A DNA stretch of 64,000 nt from Streptomyces griseocarneus. Lineage in GTDB: Bacteria; Actinomycetota; Actinomycetes; Streptomycetales; Streptomycetaceae. The notes below the pieces were generated by a model. The model worked only from the letters and a program-made list of their open reading frames with translations. It was not told the origin of the DNA and ran no database searches. Location of the stretch: contig NZ_BNBL01000006.1 in assembly GCF_014655595.1 (NCBI RefSeq), positions 61,894 through 125,893 on the forward strand. The letters run 5' to 3'. Numbering within the stretch: position 1 is the stretch's first letter; each line of letters starts with the position of its first letter. Both the position numbers and the translations under genes were made by a program. Positions 15,870 to 24,481 of the stretch are shown here, piece by piece.

Positions 15870-16681
15870 GCTCCCTGCTGCTCCTGACCAACGCGCTCCA
15901 GCCGTCGACCGAGGTGCTGCCCGCCCTCGGCCTGCTGCTGCACAGCGTGCGCGTGGCCCCCGCCGAGGGCCCGGCCCTGGTGGAGACCCCCGGCGCCGAC
16001 GTCATACTGATCGACGGCCGCCGTGACCTGCCGCACGTCCGCAGCCTCTGCCAGCTCCTGCGCTCCACCGGCCCCGGCTGTCCGCTGCTGCTCGTGGTCA
16101 CCGAGGGCGGCCTGGCCGCCGTCACCGCCGACTGGGGCGTCGACGACGTCCTGCTCGACACCGCCGGCCCGGCCGAGGTCGAGGCCCGGCTCCGGCTGGC
16201 CATGGGCCGCCAGCAGATCACCATGGACGACAGCCCCATGGAGATCCGCAACGGCGACCTCTCCGTGGACGAGGCGACCTACAGCGCCAAGCTCAAGGGC
16301 CGGGTCCTGGACCTGACCTTCAAGGAGTTCGAGCTGCTGAAGTACCTCGCCCAGCACCCCGGACGGGTCTTCACCCGGGCCCAGCTGCTCCAGGAGGTCT
16401 GGGGCTACGACTACTTCGGCGGCACCCGCACCGTGGACGTGCACGTGCGGCGGCTGCGCGCCAAGCTCGGCCCCGAGCACGAGTCGCTGATCGGCACCGT
16501 CCGCAACGTCGGCTACCGCTTCGTGGTGCCCGAGAAGGCGCCGGAGAAGACGTCCGAGAAGGCGTCGGAGAAGATCGACCGCCCGGGGGGCGAGGCCGCG
16601 TCGACGGGCGCCGGCGGGCGGGCGCGGCCCCGGAAGGAGGAGGCGGCCGAAGCCGAGGCCGTACGCCCGGTGAAACGGTAG
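15866..16681 (+). CDS. glnR: GlnR, global nitrogen regulator (atypical OmpR family)
   Basis: 271 aa and nearly collinear with S. coelicolor GlnR. The receiver-like domain begins [20 protein letters not shown]. Asp50 (VILIDGRRD) is kept, but the acidic pair expected near residues 9-10 is replaced by Asn-Ala, as in other orphan GlnR proteins. The winged-helix domain carries [19 protein letters not shown] and [16 protein letters not shown]. The last 50 residues form a charged, low-complexity tail ([14 protein letters not shown]). It activates glutamine synthetase, ammonium transport and nitrate/urea genes in Streptomyces (known). Confidence 0.95.
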   Translation: [271 protein letters not shown]

Positions 16682-16705
16682 GTGGACCCGCGTAGACTGC
16701 CGCGC

Positions 16706-17698
16706 GTGGCCAAGGTGACGCGGGACGATGTGGCGAGACTTGCGGGGACGTCGACCGCGGTCGTCAGCTATGTCATCAACAACGGACCGCGCCCGGTGGC
16801 ACCGGCGACGCGGGAGCGGGTGCTGGCAGCGATCAAGGAGCTGGGGTACCGCCCCGACCGGGTCGCCCAGGCGATGGCGTCGCGACGGACGGACCTCATA
16901 GGCCTGATCGTCCCGGACGCGCGCCAGCCCTTCTTCGCGGAGATGGCGCACGCGGTCGAGCAGGCGGCGGCCGAGCGCGGGAAGATGGTCCTCGTCGGGA
17001 ACTCCGACTACCTCGACGAGCGCGAAGTGCACTATTTGCGCGCTTTCTTGGGCATGCGCGTCTCCGGCCTGATCCTGATCAGCCAGGGACCGAGCGAGAC
17101 CGCGGCGCTGGAGATCGACGCCTGGGACGCCCGCGTGGTCCTGATGCACCGCAGGCCCGACGCCATCGACGACGTGGCCGTGGTCACGGACGACGTCGGC
17201 GGCGCCCAGCTCGCCACCCGCCACCTCCTCGAGCACGGCCACCCCTACGTGGCCTGCCTCGGCGGCACGGAGGAGACGCCCACGGTGGGCGACCCCGTCA
17301 CCGACCACGTCGAGGGCTGGCGCCGCGCCATGCGCGAGGCCGGCCAGTCCATCGAGGGCCGCCTCTTCCACGCCCCGTACAACCGCTACGACGCCTACAA
17401 GGTCGCCCTCGAGCTGCTGGCCGGACCGGACCGGCCGCCGGCCCTGATGTGCGCCACCGACGACCAGCGCATCGACGTGCCGGGCGAGCTGGCGGTCGCC
17501 GCGTTCGACGACGTGAAGGAGGCGGCCCTGACGGACCCGCCCCTGACGACCGTCGCCTCGGACCGCCAGGCCATGGCCCGCTCGGCGGTGGACCTGGTCC
17601 TGGACGACGGCCTGCGGGTGGCCGGCAGCCGGCGCGAGCGCCTGAAGCAGTTCCCGTCCCGGCTGGTGGTCCGCAGGTCCTGCGGCTGCGGCGGCTGA
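16706..17698 (+). CDS. LacI-family transcriptional regulator with a shortened effector domain
   Basis: 330 aa. The N-terminal HTH is VTRDDVARLAGTSTAVVSYV, followed by the hinge RPDRVAQAMASRRTDLIGLI. The periplasmic-binding-like domain has FFAEMAHAVEQAAAE. Between PALMCATDDQ and RIDVPGELAVAAFDD about 15-20 residues usually present (the helix after the CAND motif) are missing, so ligand binding may differ or be lost. Leaderless: TAGACT, seven bases, GTG at 16706. It follows glnR by 24 bp. The target and effector are unknown. Confidence 0.82.
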   Translation: MAKVTRDDVARLAGTSTAVVSYVINNGPRPVAPATRERVLAAIKELGYRPDRVAQAMASRRTDLIGLIVPDARQPFFAEMAHAVEQAAAERGKMVLVGNSDYLDEREVHYLRAFLGMRVSGLILISQGPSETAALEIDAWDARVVLMHRRPDAIDDVAVVTDDVGGAQLATRHLLEHGHPYVACLGGTEETPTVGDPVTDHVEGWRRAMREAGQSIEGRLFHAPYNRYDAYKVALELLAGPDRPPALMCATDDQRIDVPGELAVAAFDDVKEAALTDPPLTTVASDRQAMARSAVDLVLDDGLRVAGSRRERLKQFPSRLVVRRSCGCGG

Positions 17699-17706
17699 CG
17701 CCCCGC

Positions 17707-17732
17707 CCGCCCCGGGCGATCGCGCGGGGCGG
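17707..17732 (+). terminator. Hairpin after the LacI-family gene
   Basis: CCGCCCCG / CGGGGCGG, an 8-bp stem with a 10-base loop, 9 bp past the stop. Confidence 0.5.
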
Positions 17733-17768
17733 TGCTTATCCGGTATGAACATGCTTTTGCTCACCTTT

Positions 17769-17794
17769 TCAGGGCGCACTCAGACTGTTCTCAT
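17769..17794 (+). promoter_or_regulatory. Three TCA(G/T) direct repeats at 11-bp period upstream of the HtrA-like gene
   Basis: TCAG at 17769, TCAG at 17780 and TCAT at 17791, each separated by seven bases. An 11-bp phased direct repeat is the usual site geometry of OmpR-family response regulators, and one is encoded downstream. The site is 24 bp before the start codon. Confidence 0.5.
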
Positions 17795-17817
17795 GAACCC
17801 GGAGCACAGTCATAGAC

Positions 17818-18822
17818 ATGACGGAAACCCCTGACGCGCACCAGCAGCCTCAGCCGCGGCCCTACCCGGCGCCCCCGGCGTACGCCCCGTACGCACAGTT
17901 CGCCGAGCCGGCGCCGGCCGCACCGGCCGAGCCCCACGCCCACCGCGCCCCCCGGGCCCGTCGCCCGGCGACGCTCATCGCGGCCTGCGCCCTCGTCGCG
18001 GCCCTCGTCGGCGGCGGCTCCGCCGCGCTCGTCGGCGAGCTGACCGGCGGCTCCCACGGCAGCGACCGGGCCACGCCCGTGCAGAACGTCTCCTCCAAGG
18101 GCAGCGGCGTCGCGGCCGTGGCGGGTGCCGTCAGCCCCAGCATCGTGGAGATCAAGGCCGCCACCGGCACCGGCCAGTCCACCGGCTCCGGCGTGATCGT
18201 CACCGGCGACGGCGAGGTCGTCACCAACAACCACGTCGTCTCCGGCGCCGACACCGTCCAGGTCACCCTCAGCGACGGCACGGCGAAGACCGCCAAGGTC
18301 GTCGGGACCGACCCCGCCAAGGACCTGGCCCTCGTCAAGATCCAGGGCGCCAAGGGCCTGAAGGCCGCCACCCTCGGCGACTCCGGCAGGCTCAAGGTCG
18401 GCGAACAGGTCGTCGCCATCGGCTCGCCCGAGGGCCTCACCGGCACCGTGACCAGCGGCATCGTCTCCGCCCTCAACCGCGACGTCACCGTCTCCAAGGA
18501 GGAGGGCCGCGGCAAGCAGCAGCGCGGCGTCCCGCAGTGGCCGTTCGAGTTCGGCGGCAACCAGTACAACGGCGACACGGGCTCGTCCAAGACGACGTAC
18601 AAGGCCATCCAGACGGACGCCTCGCTCAACCCCGGCAACTCCGGCGGCGCGCTCATCAACATGAGCGGCGAGATCATCGGCATCAACTCGGCGATGTACG
18701 CCTCCGGTTCCGGGAGCGGCTCGAGCGACTCCGCGGGCAGCGTGGGGCTCGGCTTCGCCATCCCGGTCAACACCGTCAAGGCGGACCTGGCCAAGCTCCG
18801 GGCGGGCGGCAGCGGCAGCTGA
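17818..18822 (+). CDS. HtrA/DegP-like trypsin-family serine protease without PDZ domain
   Basis: 334 aa. A Pro/Ala-rich cytoplasmic N-terminus (about 1-45) is followed by one TM segment (ATLIAACALVAALVGGGSAAL). The extracytoplasmic trypsin fold has the catalytic triad visible as TNNHVV (His), DLALVK (Asp) and GNSGGALIN (Ser). No PDZ domain follows. It probably handles damaged secreted proteins at the membrane surface. The two-component system 190 bp downstream and the phased repeats upstream suggest envelope-stress control. ATG at 17818; a GGAG lies a bit far upstream. Confidence 0.88.
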   Translation: MTETPDAHQQPQPRPYPAPPAYAPYAQFAEPAPAAPAEPHAHRAPRARRPATLIAACALVAALVGGGSAALVGELTGGSHGSDRATPVQNVSSKGSGVAAVAGAVSPSIVEIKAATGTGQSTGSGVIVTGDGEVVTNNHVVSGADTVQVTLSDGTAKTAKVVGTDPAKDLALVKIQGAKGLKAATLGDSGRLKVGEQVVAIGSPEGLTGTVTSGIVSALNRDVTVSKEEGRGKQQRGVPQWPFEFGGNQYNGDTGSSKTTYKAIQTDASLNPGNSGGALINMSGEIIGINSAMYASGSGSGSSDSAGSVGLGFAIPVNTVKADLAKLRAGGSGS

Positions 18823-18875
18823 GCGCCGCACCCGGCCGCGACGCGTCACGGCCGGAGGACACCGCTGCCGGACGA

Positions 18876-18921
18876 CATCACGTGCCGGACCGCATCACGT
18901 GCCGGCCGCATCACGTGCCCG
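18876..18921. repeat. Three copies of catcacgtgccgg upstream of the two-component operon
   Basis: Copies start at 18876, 18893 and 18909 (periods 17 and 16), and each holds a CACGTG palindrome. They sit in the 191-bp gap between the protease stop and the response regulator start, so they may be regulatory sites or part of the 3' region of the protease mRNA. Confidence 0.6.
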
Positions 18922-19013
18922 GCGACGACACCGCGGACCGCACCCGCCGCCCCGGTCGCATGCGACGCTGAGAGCGTCCGCCGCCCATGACGTACACCCG
19001 TGAGGTACCGCCG

Positions 19014-19748
19014 ATGAGCCCCGCCGAGCACGGCGACCAGCCCGCCCGCATCCTGATCGTGGACGACGAGCCCGCCGTCCGCGAGGCGCTGCGCCGCAGC
19101 CTCGTCTTCGAGGGCTACGCGACGGAGTCCGCCGTCGACGGGCTGGACGCGCTCGAGAAGGTGGGGACGTACGACCCGGAGCTGATCGTTCTCGACGTGC
19201 TCATGCCGCGCATGGACGGCCTGACGGCCGCACGCCGGCTGCGCGCCTCCGGGGTGACCGTGCCGATCCTGATGCTGACCGCCCGCGACACCGTGGGGGA
19301 CCGGGTGACCGGACTCGACGCCGGGGCCGACGACTACCTGGTCAAGCCCTTCGAACTGGACGAGCTGCTCGCCCGCATCCGCGCCCTGCTGCGCCGCAGC
19401 TCCTACGCGGCCCCCGCCTCCGCCGCGGCCGACGCGCGGACGCTGTCCTACGCCGACCTGCGCATGGACCTGGCGACCCGCGAGGTGACCCGCGGCGAGC
19501 GGCCGGTGGGTCTGACGCGCACGGAATTCACGCTGCTGGAGCTGTTCATGGCGCATCCCCGGCAGGTGCTGACGAGGGAACAGATCCTGAAGTCGGTGTG
19601 GGGCTTCGCCTTCGAGCCCTCGTCCAATTCGCTGGACGTGTACGTGATGTACCTGCGCCGCAAGACGGAGGCGGGCGGGGAACCGAGGCTGGTGCACACC
19701 GTGCGCGGGGTGGGGTACGTCCTGCGAGCCGACGGCGGAGCCGAATGA
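19014..19748 (+). CDS. OmpR-family response regulator
   Basis: 244 aa. Receiver domain with ILIVDDEP, phosphoacceptor Asp61 in LIVLDVLMPRMDG, and the conserved Lys in YLVKPFELDE. The winged-helix DNA-binding domain carries GLTRTEFTLLELFMAHP and SLDVYVMYLRRKTE. I chose the ATG at 19014 because GAGG lies eight bases upstream; an in-frame ATG at 18987 would add nine residues. The stop overlaps the kinase start (ATGA). It is likely to control the adjacent protease and perhaps itself. Confidence 0.88.
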   Translation: MSPAEHGDQPARILIVDDEPAVREALRRSLVFEGYATESAVDGLDALEKVGTYDPELIVLDVLMPRMDGLTAARRLRASGVTVPILMLTARDTVGDRVTGLDAGADDYLVKPFELDELLARIRALLRRSSYAAPASAAADARTLSYADLRMDLATREVTRGERPVGLTRTEFTLLELFMAHPRQVLTREQILKSVWGFAFEPSSNSLDVYVMYLRRKTEAGGEPRLVHTVRGVGYVLRADGGAE

Positions 19749-21139
19749 TCACGAGATTCCGGCGGCTGCCGCTGCGCTCGCGGCTGGCGCTGCTGACCGC
19801 CGCCGCCGTGGCCGTCGCGGTCGCCGTCGCGGCGGTCGCGTGCTGGCTGGTCACCCGGCAGGAGCTGGCCCACCAGCGGGACACGACGCTGACCAGCGTG
19901 CGGGCGGACGACACCACGGTCAAGGGACTGCTGCGCAACTGCGGCACGGCACCCACCGGGCCCTCCGCCCTCTTCCGGCCCTACACGGTGCAGATCATCA
20001 CGAGCGAGGGCTTCATCTGCAGCACGGTCGGCACGTCCCCGATCAAGGTCGAGGCCGACGACCTCCTCGTCGCCCGGCAGCAGCGGGGACAGGCGCTGCA
20101 CGACGCGCGGGCGAACGACGGCACGTGGATGCGGGTCGCGACGTCCCAGGGCCCGGTGCCCGGCACCGCCGTGTCCATCGCCCAGCCGCTCAGCGAGATC
20201 GACCGGCCGCTGAACGCGCTGGCCCTCGTGCTGGCGGCGGTGGCCGGGTTCGGGGTGCTGGGCGCCGCGACGGCCGGACTGTGGGTCGCCCGGGCCGGGC
20301 TCAAGCCCGTCGACCGGCTCACCGGCGCGGTCGAGCACATCGCGCGCACGGAGGACCTGGCCGTCCGCATCCCCGTCGAGGGGGAGGACGAGATCGCCCG
20401 GCTGTCCGCGTCCTTCAACGCCATGACCGCCGCCCTCGCCTCCTCGCGCGACCGCCAGCAGCAGCTCATCGCGGACGCCGGGCACGAACTGCGCACCCCG
20501 CTGACGTCGCTGCGCACGAACATCGACCTGCTGGTGCGGAGCGAGGCGACGGGCCGGGCGATTCCGCCGGAGGACCGCAAGGAGCTGCTGGAGAGCGTCA
20601 AGGCCCAGATGGCGGAGCTGGCCGGACTGATCGGGGACCTGCAGGAACTCTCCCGCCCCGACGGCCCGGCCGGCGGCGGCCCGCTGCAGGTGATCGCGCT
20701 GCACGAGGCCGTCGAGCGGGCGGTGGGGCGGGCCCGGCTGCGGGCCGTCGGAGCGGGGCTGTCGATCGACGCGGAGCTCGGCAGCTGGTACGTACGCGCC
20801 GAACCGGCCGCGCTGGAGCGGGCGGTGGTCAACCTCCTGGACAACGCCGTGAAGTTCAGCCCTCCGGGTGGTGTGATCGAGGTGCGCCTGGTGAACGGTG
20901 AACTGACCGTTCGCGACCACGGGCCGGGCATCCCGGCCGACGAACTCCCGCACGTATTCGACCGCTTCTGGCGTTCGCCGACCGCCCGCAGCCTGCCCGG
21001 CAGCGGCCTGGGCCTGGCCATCGTCGCCCATACGGTCCGGCAGGCGGGCGGCGAGGTCACGCTGGCCCCGGCCGAGGGCGACGGCACGATCGCCTCCGTC
21101 CGGCTGCCGGGCGCGGCGACGGAGCCGCCCCGGCTGTGA
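19745..21139 (+). CDS. Sensor histidine kinase paired with the preceding regulator
   Basis: 464 aa. TM1 about 15-35, an extracytoplasmic domain about 38-155 containing exactly two cysteines (Cys66 in RNCGT and Cys92 in GFICST), TM2 about 157-180, a HAMP linker, the H-box DAGHELRTPLTSL, the N-box NLLDNAVKFS, and the G-boxes DHGPGIP and SGLGLAIV. The cysteine pair could form a disulfide and sense redox or folding state outside the cell; that is inference from geometry only. ATG overlaps the regulator stop. Confidence 0.88.
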   Translation: MITRFRRLPLRSRLALLTAAAVAVAVAVAAVACWLVTRQELAHQRDTTLTSVRADDTTVKGLLRNCGTAPTGPSALFRPYTVQIITSEGFICSTVGTSPIKVEADDLLVARQQRGQALHDARANDGTWMRVATSQGPVPGTAVSIAQPLSEIDRPLNALALVLAAVAGFGVLGAATAGLWVARAGLKPVDRLTGAVEHIARTEDLAVRIPVEGEDEIARLSASFNAMTAALASSRDRQQQLIADAGHELRTPLTSLRTNIDLLVRSEATGRAIPPEDRKELLESVKAQMAELAGLIGDLQELSRPDGPAGGGPLQVIALHEAVERAVGRARLRAVGAGLSIDAELGSWYVRAEPAALERAVVNLLDNAVKFSPPGGVIEVRLVNGELTVRDHGPGIPADELPHVFDRFWRSPTARSLPGSGLGLAIVAHTVRQAGGEVTLAPAEGDGTIASVRLPGAATEPPRL

Positions 21140-21154
21140 GGCCGGCGCGAGCCC

Positions 21155-22552
21155 TTACTTCCCCACCGGTAGGCCGGCGGCCGTCAGCTCCACCCGGATG
21201 CCGTCCCGCTGGACCGTCACGGCGCGCAGGTGCAGGTCCTCGGCCTGCGGGGGGAGCCGGAAGGAGAGCGCGAGCCGGTCGGCGAGCGCGGGCGGCTGGA
21301 GGCGGGTGAGGGCGGTGACCAAGTGGGGGTCGATGCCGAGCCGTTCCAGCAGCCACGGATGGTCGACGACCACGTCGACGAGGTTGATCTTCGTCAGCTG
21401 CTCGACGAAGCGGGGCGCGCCGGTGAGCTCGTGCAGCCGCTCCTCGCTGCGCAGGGCGAGGGCGACGTCCTCGTCGGTCACCCCGAGCCGGGCGGCGATG
21501 GCGGGCACGGACAGCAGCGCCTTCACGCGGGCGGCATCGCGGCTGATGCGCTCGGCCGCCTCGGGGTGGAGGGTGAGGGTGCGGCCCTCGCCGGGGCCCG
21601 GCCGGTAGGTGGCGACGCGGGGGAGGTCCAGGCTCATGTCGTCGACGGCGGTGGAGACGGCGCGGTCGCCGTCGCGCCGCAGCCGGGCCCGGGCCCGCAG
21701 GACCAGTTCCTGCCCGGCGACGGACAGTCGCCCCTTGGCGCCGATCGCGTTGTCGCCGAGGTCGCTGAATCTGACCTGGGAGGCGCCGAGCTCGCGGTTC
21801 ATGTCGTCGAAGGCGAGCAGGACGTTGCCCTCGAGCTGCCCGACGACGGCCCCGCGGATGCCGGCCGGAAGGCTGCCGGTGAGCCGGATGTCGCGCGCGC
21901 TCGCCCGCACTTTGGCGAGCGATACCCGGTCGGCGGCGACGTCGGGGACGGTGACGTCGACCTGCCGCAGGTGCTTGGTCAGCACCTGGGTGAGGAAGGG
22001 GAAGCCCCTGATGTCCACCTGCGGCTGGGCCTCGAGGTGCAGCGCCTGCTGCAGCTTCTGCTGGGCCTTCTTCTCCGCGTACATCACCGCGCAGCGGTCG
22101 GCGAGGAGGAGGAAGGCGGTGCCGAAGAGGAGGGCGAGCAGGAGCTTGGTGGCCCGGCGGTAGGTCCGCAGGGGGCTGGGCGGGCGCCGCCGGCCGTGGC
22201 TGCGAGCGCGGCGTCTCCGCCGGACGGCGTGCCGACGGGGGCGGTGGGGCGGGCGGGCCCGGCGGGGCCGTCGCCGTCGCCGGTGGCCGGGGGGTGGTTC
22301 GGGGGCGGCGTCGGGGCCGGGGGGCGCTTCGGGGGCGGCGTCGGGGCCGGGGGGTGCTTCGGGGACGGCGTAGAGGCCGGACGGTGGTTCGGGGCCGGCG
22401 TCGAGGCCGGTGCCGAGGCCGGGGTCGCCTTCGCTGTGGACGCCGAGTAAGAGGGGTGGTTCGGCGGGATGCTCGTATTCGGGGTCGGCGAGTGACACCA
22501 GGTCATCGCGGTGACCGGTGGGGTGGGCGGATATGCCGGTGGGGGTCCGCAT
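21155..22552 (-). CDS. DUF2993 protein with a long Pro/Ala/Arg-rich N-terminal region
   Basis: 465 aa. Residues about 1-150 are low complexity, including repeated GPDAAPE(A/P)PPG units and an Arg-rich block before a TM segment (KLLLALLFGTAFLLLAD). The extracytoplasmic part carries the DUF2993 signature VDIRGFPFLTQVLTKHLRQVD, close to the shorter paralogue at 8943-9656. I chose the ATG at 22552, which is likely leaderless (GATAGAG just upstream). It may bind lipid, judged from mycobacterial LmeA. Convergent with the sensor kinase. Confidence 0.72.
   Translation of the reverse strand: MRTPTGISAHPTGHRDDLVSLADPEYEHPAEPPLLLGVHSEGDPGLGTGLDAGPEPPSGLYAVPEAPPGPDAAPEAPPGPDAAPEPPPGHRRRRRPRRARPPHRPRRHAVRRRRRARSHGRRRPPSPLRTYRRATKLLLALLFGTAFLLLADRCAVMYAEKKAQQKLQQALHLEAQPQVDIRGFPFLTQVLTKHLRQVDVTVPDVAADRVSLAKVRASARDIRLTGSLPAGIRGAVVGQLEGNVLLAFDDMNRELGASQVRFSDLGDNAIGAKGRLSVAGQELVLRARARLRRDGDRAVSTAVDDMSLDLPRVATYRPGPGEGRTLTLHPEAAERISRDAARVKALLSVPAIAARLGVTDEDVALALRSEERLHELTGAPRFVEQLTKINLVDVVVDHPWLLERLGIDPHLVTALTRLQPPALADRLALSFRLPPQAEDLHLRAVTVQRDGIRVELTAAGLPVGK
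22295..22420 (-). repeat. About 33-bp tandem repeats inside the DUF2993 gene
   Basis: A unit close to ttcgggggcggcgtcggggccggggg recurs about four times and encodes the Pro-rich GPDAAPEAPP repeats. The copies diverge toward 22400. Confidence 0.65.
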
Positions 22553-22731
22553 CGCTCTATCCCAACACGGCGAATGCCCTCGAACGCAAGGGCTACCCCC
22601 GGTACTCACGGATTATTTGCGCCAGTTCGAACGCGCGTCTTAGCACCAATACGAGCAAAAAGCGGGGCGGTTTTCAGCCGTTGGGCCGGGGTTTTTCTCC
22701 TTGGCCGACCGGGCGCTCTAGCGTGACCTAC

Positions 22732-22893
22732 ATGACACGCGCTCGGGGGAGTCGCGACGACCACGCGACATGTGCGGCAGTGACGGGCCGGAACAAAGGC
22801 TCATATGTGCTCGAATCTGTGTACGAGCATCCCGTAGGATTCCCAACCAAGATCAATAACTCGCGATCGCCATTACCGCCCGCATCGTCGTAG
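22732..22893 (+). CDS. Possible 53-aa protein
   Basis: ATG at 22732 sits seven bases behind TAGCGT, the layout of a leaderless gene. The peptide starts MTRARGSRDDHATCAAV and contains YVLESVYEHPVGF. It resembles nothing I know, and codon use is not strongly Streptomyces-like. It could instead be an untranslated leader for the secreted protein gene downstream. The rest of the 404-bp gap (22553-22956) is relatively A+T-rich and holds only promoter-like sequence and the repeat listed next. Confidence 0.3.
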   Translation: MTRARGSRDDHATCAAVTGRNKGSYVLESVYEHPVGFPTKINNSRSPLPPASS

Positions 22894-22927
22894 ACCGCGA
22901 CGCAGCGGACCGCGACGCAGCGGACCG
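22894..22927. repeat. 15-bp tandem repeat
   Basis: accgcgacgcagcgg occurs twice head to tail, plus four bases of a third copy, 30 bp upstream of the secreted-protein start. Confidence 0.7.
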
Positions 22928-22956
22928 GGGTGGTGGCGCAGGGGGAGGGAATCCTG

Positions 22957-23388
22957 ATGACGTCATCCCGTTTCGGGCGCCGCGCCGCGGGCGCCGCCGC
23001 CGCGCTCGTCCTGGCCGGCGCCGGTGCGCTGGCCAGTGCGTCTCCGGCCGCCGCCAAGGGGTACGACCTGGCGTTCGAGAGCGGCTCGCTGAGCGGGCAG
23101 AACGCGCTGGCGGCGAAGGTCGCGTACTCCTGCGACGAGCACAACGACTACGCGCTGGTCGTCAACGCCACCAAGCTCAACGTCACGGGCCACGACGAGG
23201 CGAACGCCTCGGGCCTCATCAAGGCCGACAAGCTCACCTGCGACTACACGCTCCACACCGCCACGCTGAACCTGCGCACGCAGGCCGGCTCGCGGTTCGA
23301 GCAGGGCGACCAGGTGAAGTTCACCGTCTTCTACTTCGACAGCGACGGCTTCAGCTTCTTCAAGCAGGACAAGGTCGTCACCCTCTAG
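22957..23388 (+). CDS. Small secreted protein of unknown function
   Basis: 143 aa with a classic Sec signal peptide (FGRRAAGAAAALVLAGAGAL then ASPAAA-K, cleavage after about residue 33). The mature protein of about 110 residues has two cysteines (YSCDEH and LTCDYT) that could pair, and a beta-rich pattern ending VKFTVFYFDSDGFSFFKQDK. No family is recognised. ATG at 22957 follows GGAGGGA by seven bases; an upstream GTG in frame is less likely because it would spoil the signal peptide. Confidence 0.75.
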   Translation: MTSSRFGRRAAGAAAALVLAGAGALASASPAAAKGYDLAFESGSLSGQNALAAKVAYSCDEHNDYALVVNATKLNVTGHDEANASGLIKADKLTCDYTLHTATLNLRTQAGSRFEQGDQVKFTVFYFDSDGFSFFKQDKVVTL

Positions 23389-23426
23389 GCGCGACTTCTA
23401 GCCGCGACCGGGCGACGCCGAGCGAC

Positions 23427-24413
23427 TCACTCGCCCTCGCCTTCGCCGCTGGCCCTGCCGCCCGTACGCACCGCGCCCGCGCTCGCCATGACCACCATGG
23501 CGATCGCGGCGCACTGCGGCAGCGACAGCCCCTGGCCCAGCACCAGATAGCCCGCCAGTGCGGCGACGGCCGGCGCCAGAGCCGTCAGCACCGCGAACGT
23601 CGCCGTCGGCAGCCGGCGCAGGGCGAGCAGCTCCAGGGTGTAGGGCACGCCCGAGCTCAGCACCGCGATCGCCAGCCCCAGACCGAGTACCCCCGGTTCC
23701 AGCAGTGCCCCGCCCGATGCCCCGACGCCGAGCGGGAGGCTGACCAGCGCGGCGACGGCCATCGCGATGGCCAGACCGTCCAGCCGCGGAAAACGCGCGC
23801 CCGCACGGGCGTTGAGCACGATGTACGCCGCCCACATCCCCCCGGCACCCAGGGCGAAGGCCGCGCCCGCGGCGCTGAGCTCACCGAAGCCGTCGCGGCC
23901 CAGCAGGTAGACCCCGGCCAGCGCGAGAGCTGCCCACAGCAGGCCGGCGGCGCGGCGCGAGGCGACGACCGACAGCAGCAGCGGCCCGAGCACCTCGAGG
24001 GTGACCGCCGCCCCCAGCGGGATGCGGTCGATCGCCTGGTAGAAGAGGATGTTCATGCCGCCGAGCGCCAGGCCGAACCCGCAGACCACCGCCCAGTCGG
24101 CGCGCGAATGTCCGCGCAGCCGGGGCCGGGTGACGGCCAGCAGCAGCGCCGCGGCGAACGTCACCCGCAGCGCGACCGTGCCGAGCGCCCCGGCCCGGGG
24201 GAACAGCAGCGCGGCGAAGGCCGACCCGAACTGAACGGACAGCGTGCCGGCGAGCACCAGGCCGATACCGCTGAGCGCGCCGCGCCCCGCGGCGTGACGA
24301 AGGACGACGTGACGAGGGGCGACGTGACGGGGGATGTCGTGATGGGGAACGTCGTGACGAACGGCGGCAGGCGCGGCCGTCGTCGCGGATGAGGTGTGCA
24401 CCGGGGAGGTCAT
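23427..24413 (-). CDS. EamA/RhtA-type inner-membrane transporter (amino acid or metabolite exporter)
   Basis: 328 aa with about ten hydrophobic helices in two repeats, typical of DMT-superfamily EamA proteins. Motifs resembling the threonine/homoserine exporter RhtA include GMNILFYQAIDRIPLGAAVTLEVLGPL and the mirrored LSSGVPYTLELLALRRLPTATFAVL. The first 45 residues are a His/Arg/Pro-rich low-complexity stretch from repeated gacgtgacg DNA. It is divergent from a LysR regulator 68 bp away that probably controls it. The substrate is unknown. Confidence 0.82.
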   Translation of the reverse strand: MTSPVHTSSATTAAPAAVRHDVPHHDIPRHVAPRHVVLRHAAGRGALSGIGLVLAGTLSVQFGSAFAALLFPRAGALGTVALRVTFAAALLLAVTRPRLRGHSRADWAVVCGFGLALGGMNILFYQAIDRIPLGAAVTLEVLGPLLLSVVASRRAAGLLWAALALAGVYLLGRDGFGELSAAGAAFALGAGGMWAAYIVLNARAGARFPRLDGLAIAMAVAALVSLPLGVGASGGALLEPGVLGLGLAIAVLSSGVPYTLELLALRRLPTATFAVLTALAPAVAALAGYLVLGQGLSLPQCAAIAMVVMASAGAVRTGGRASGEGEGE

Positions 24414-24481
24414 GCCCCCACGCTAGGAATCCGGCTACGCCGTGTGAAATGCCGAGGTCGGCGCGGTTATGCTTCCGAGGC

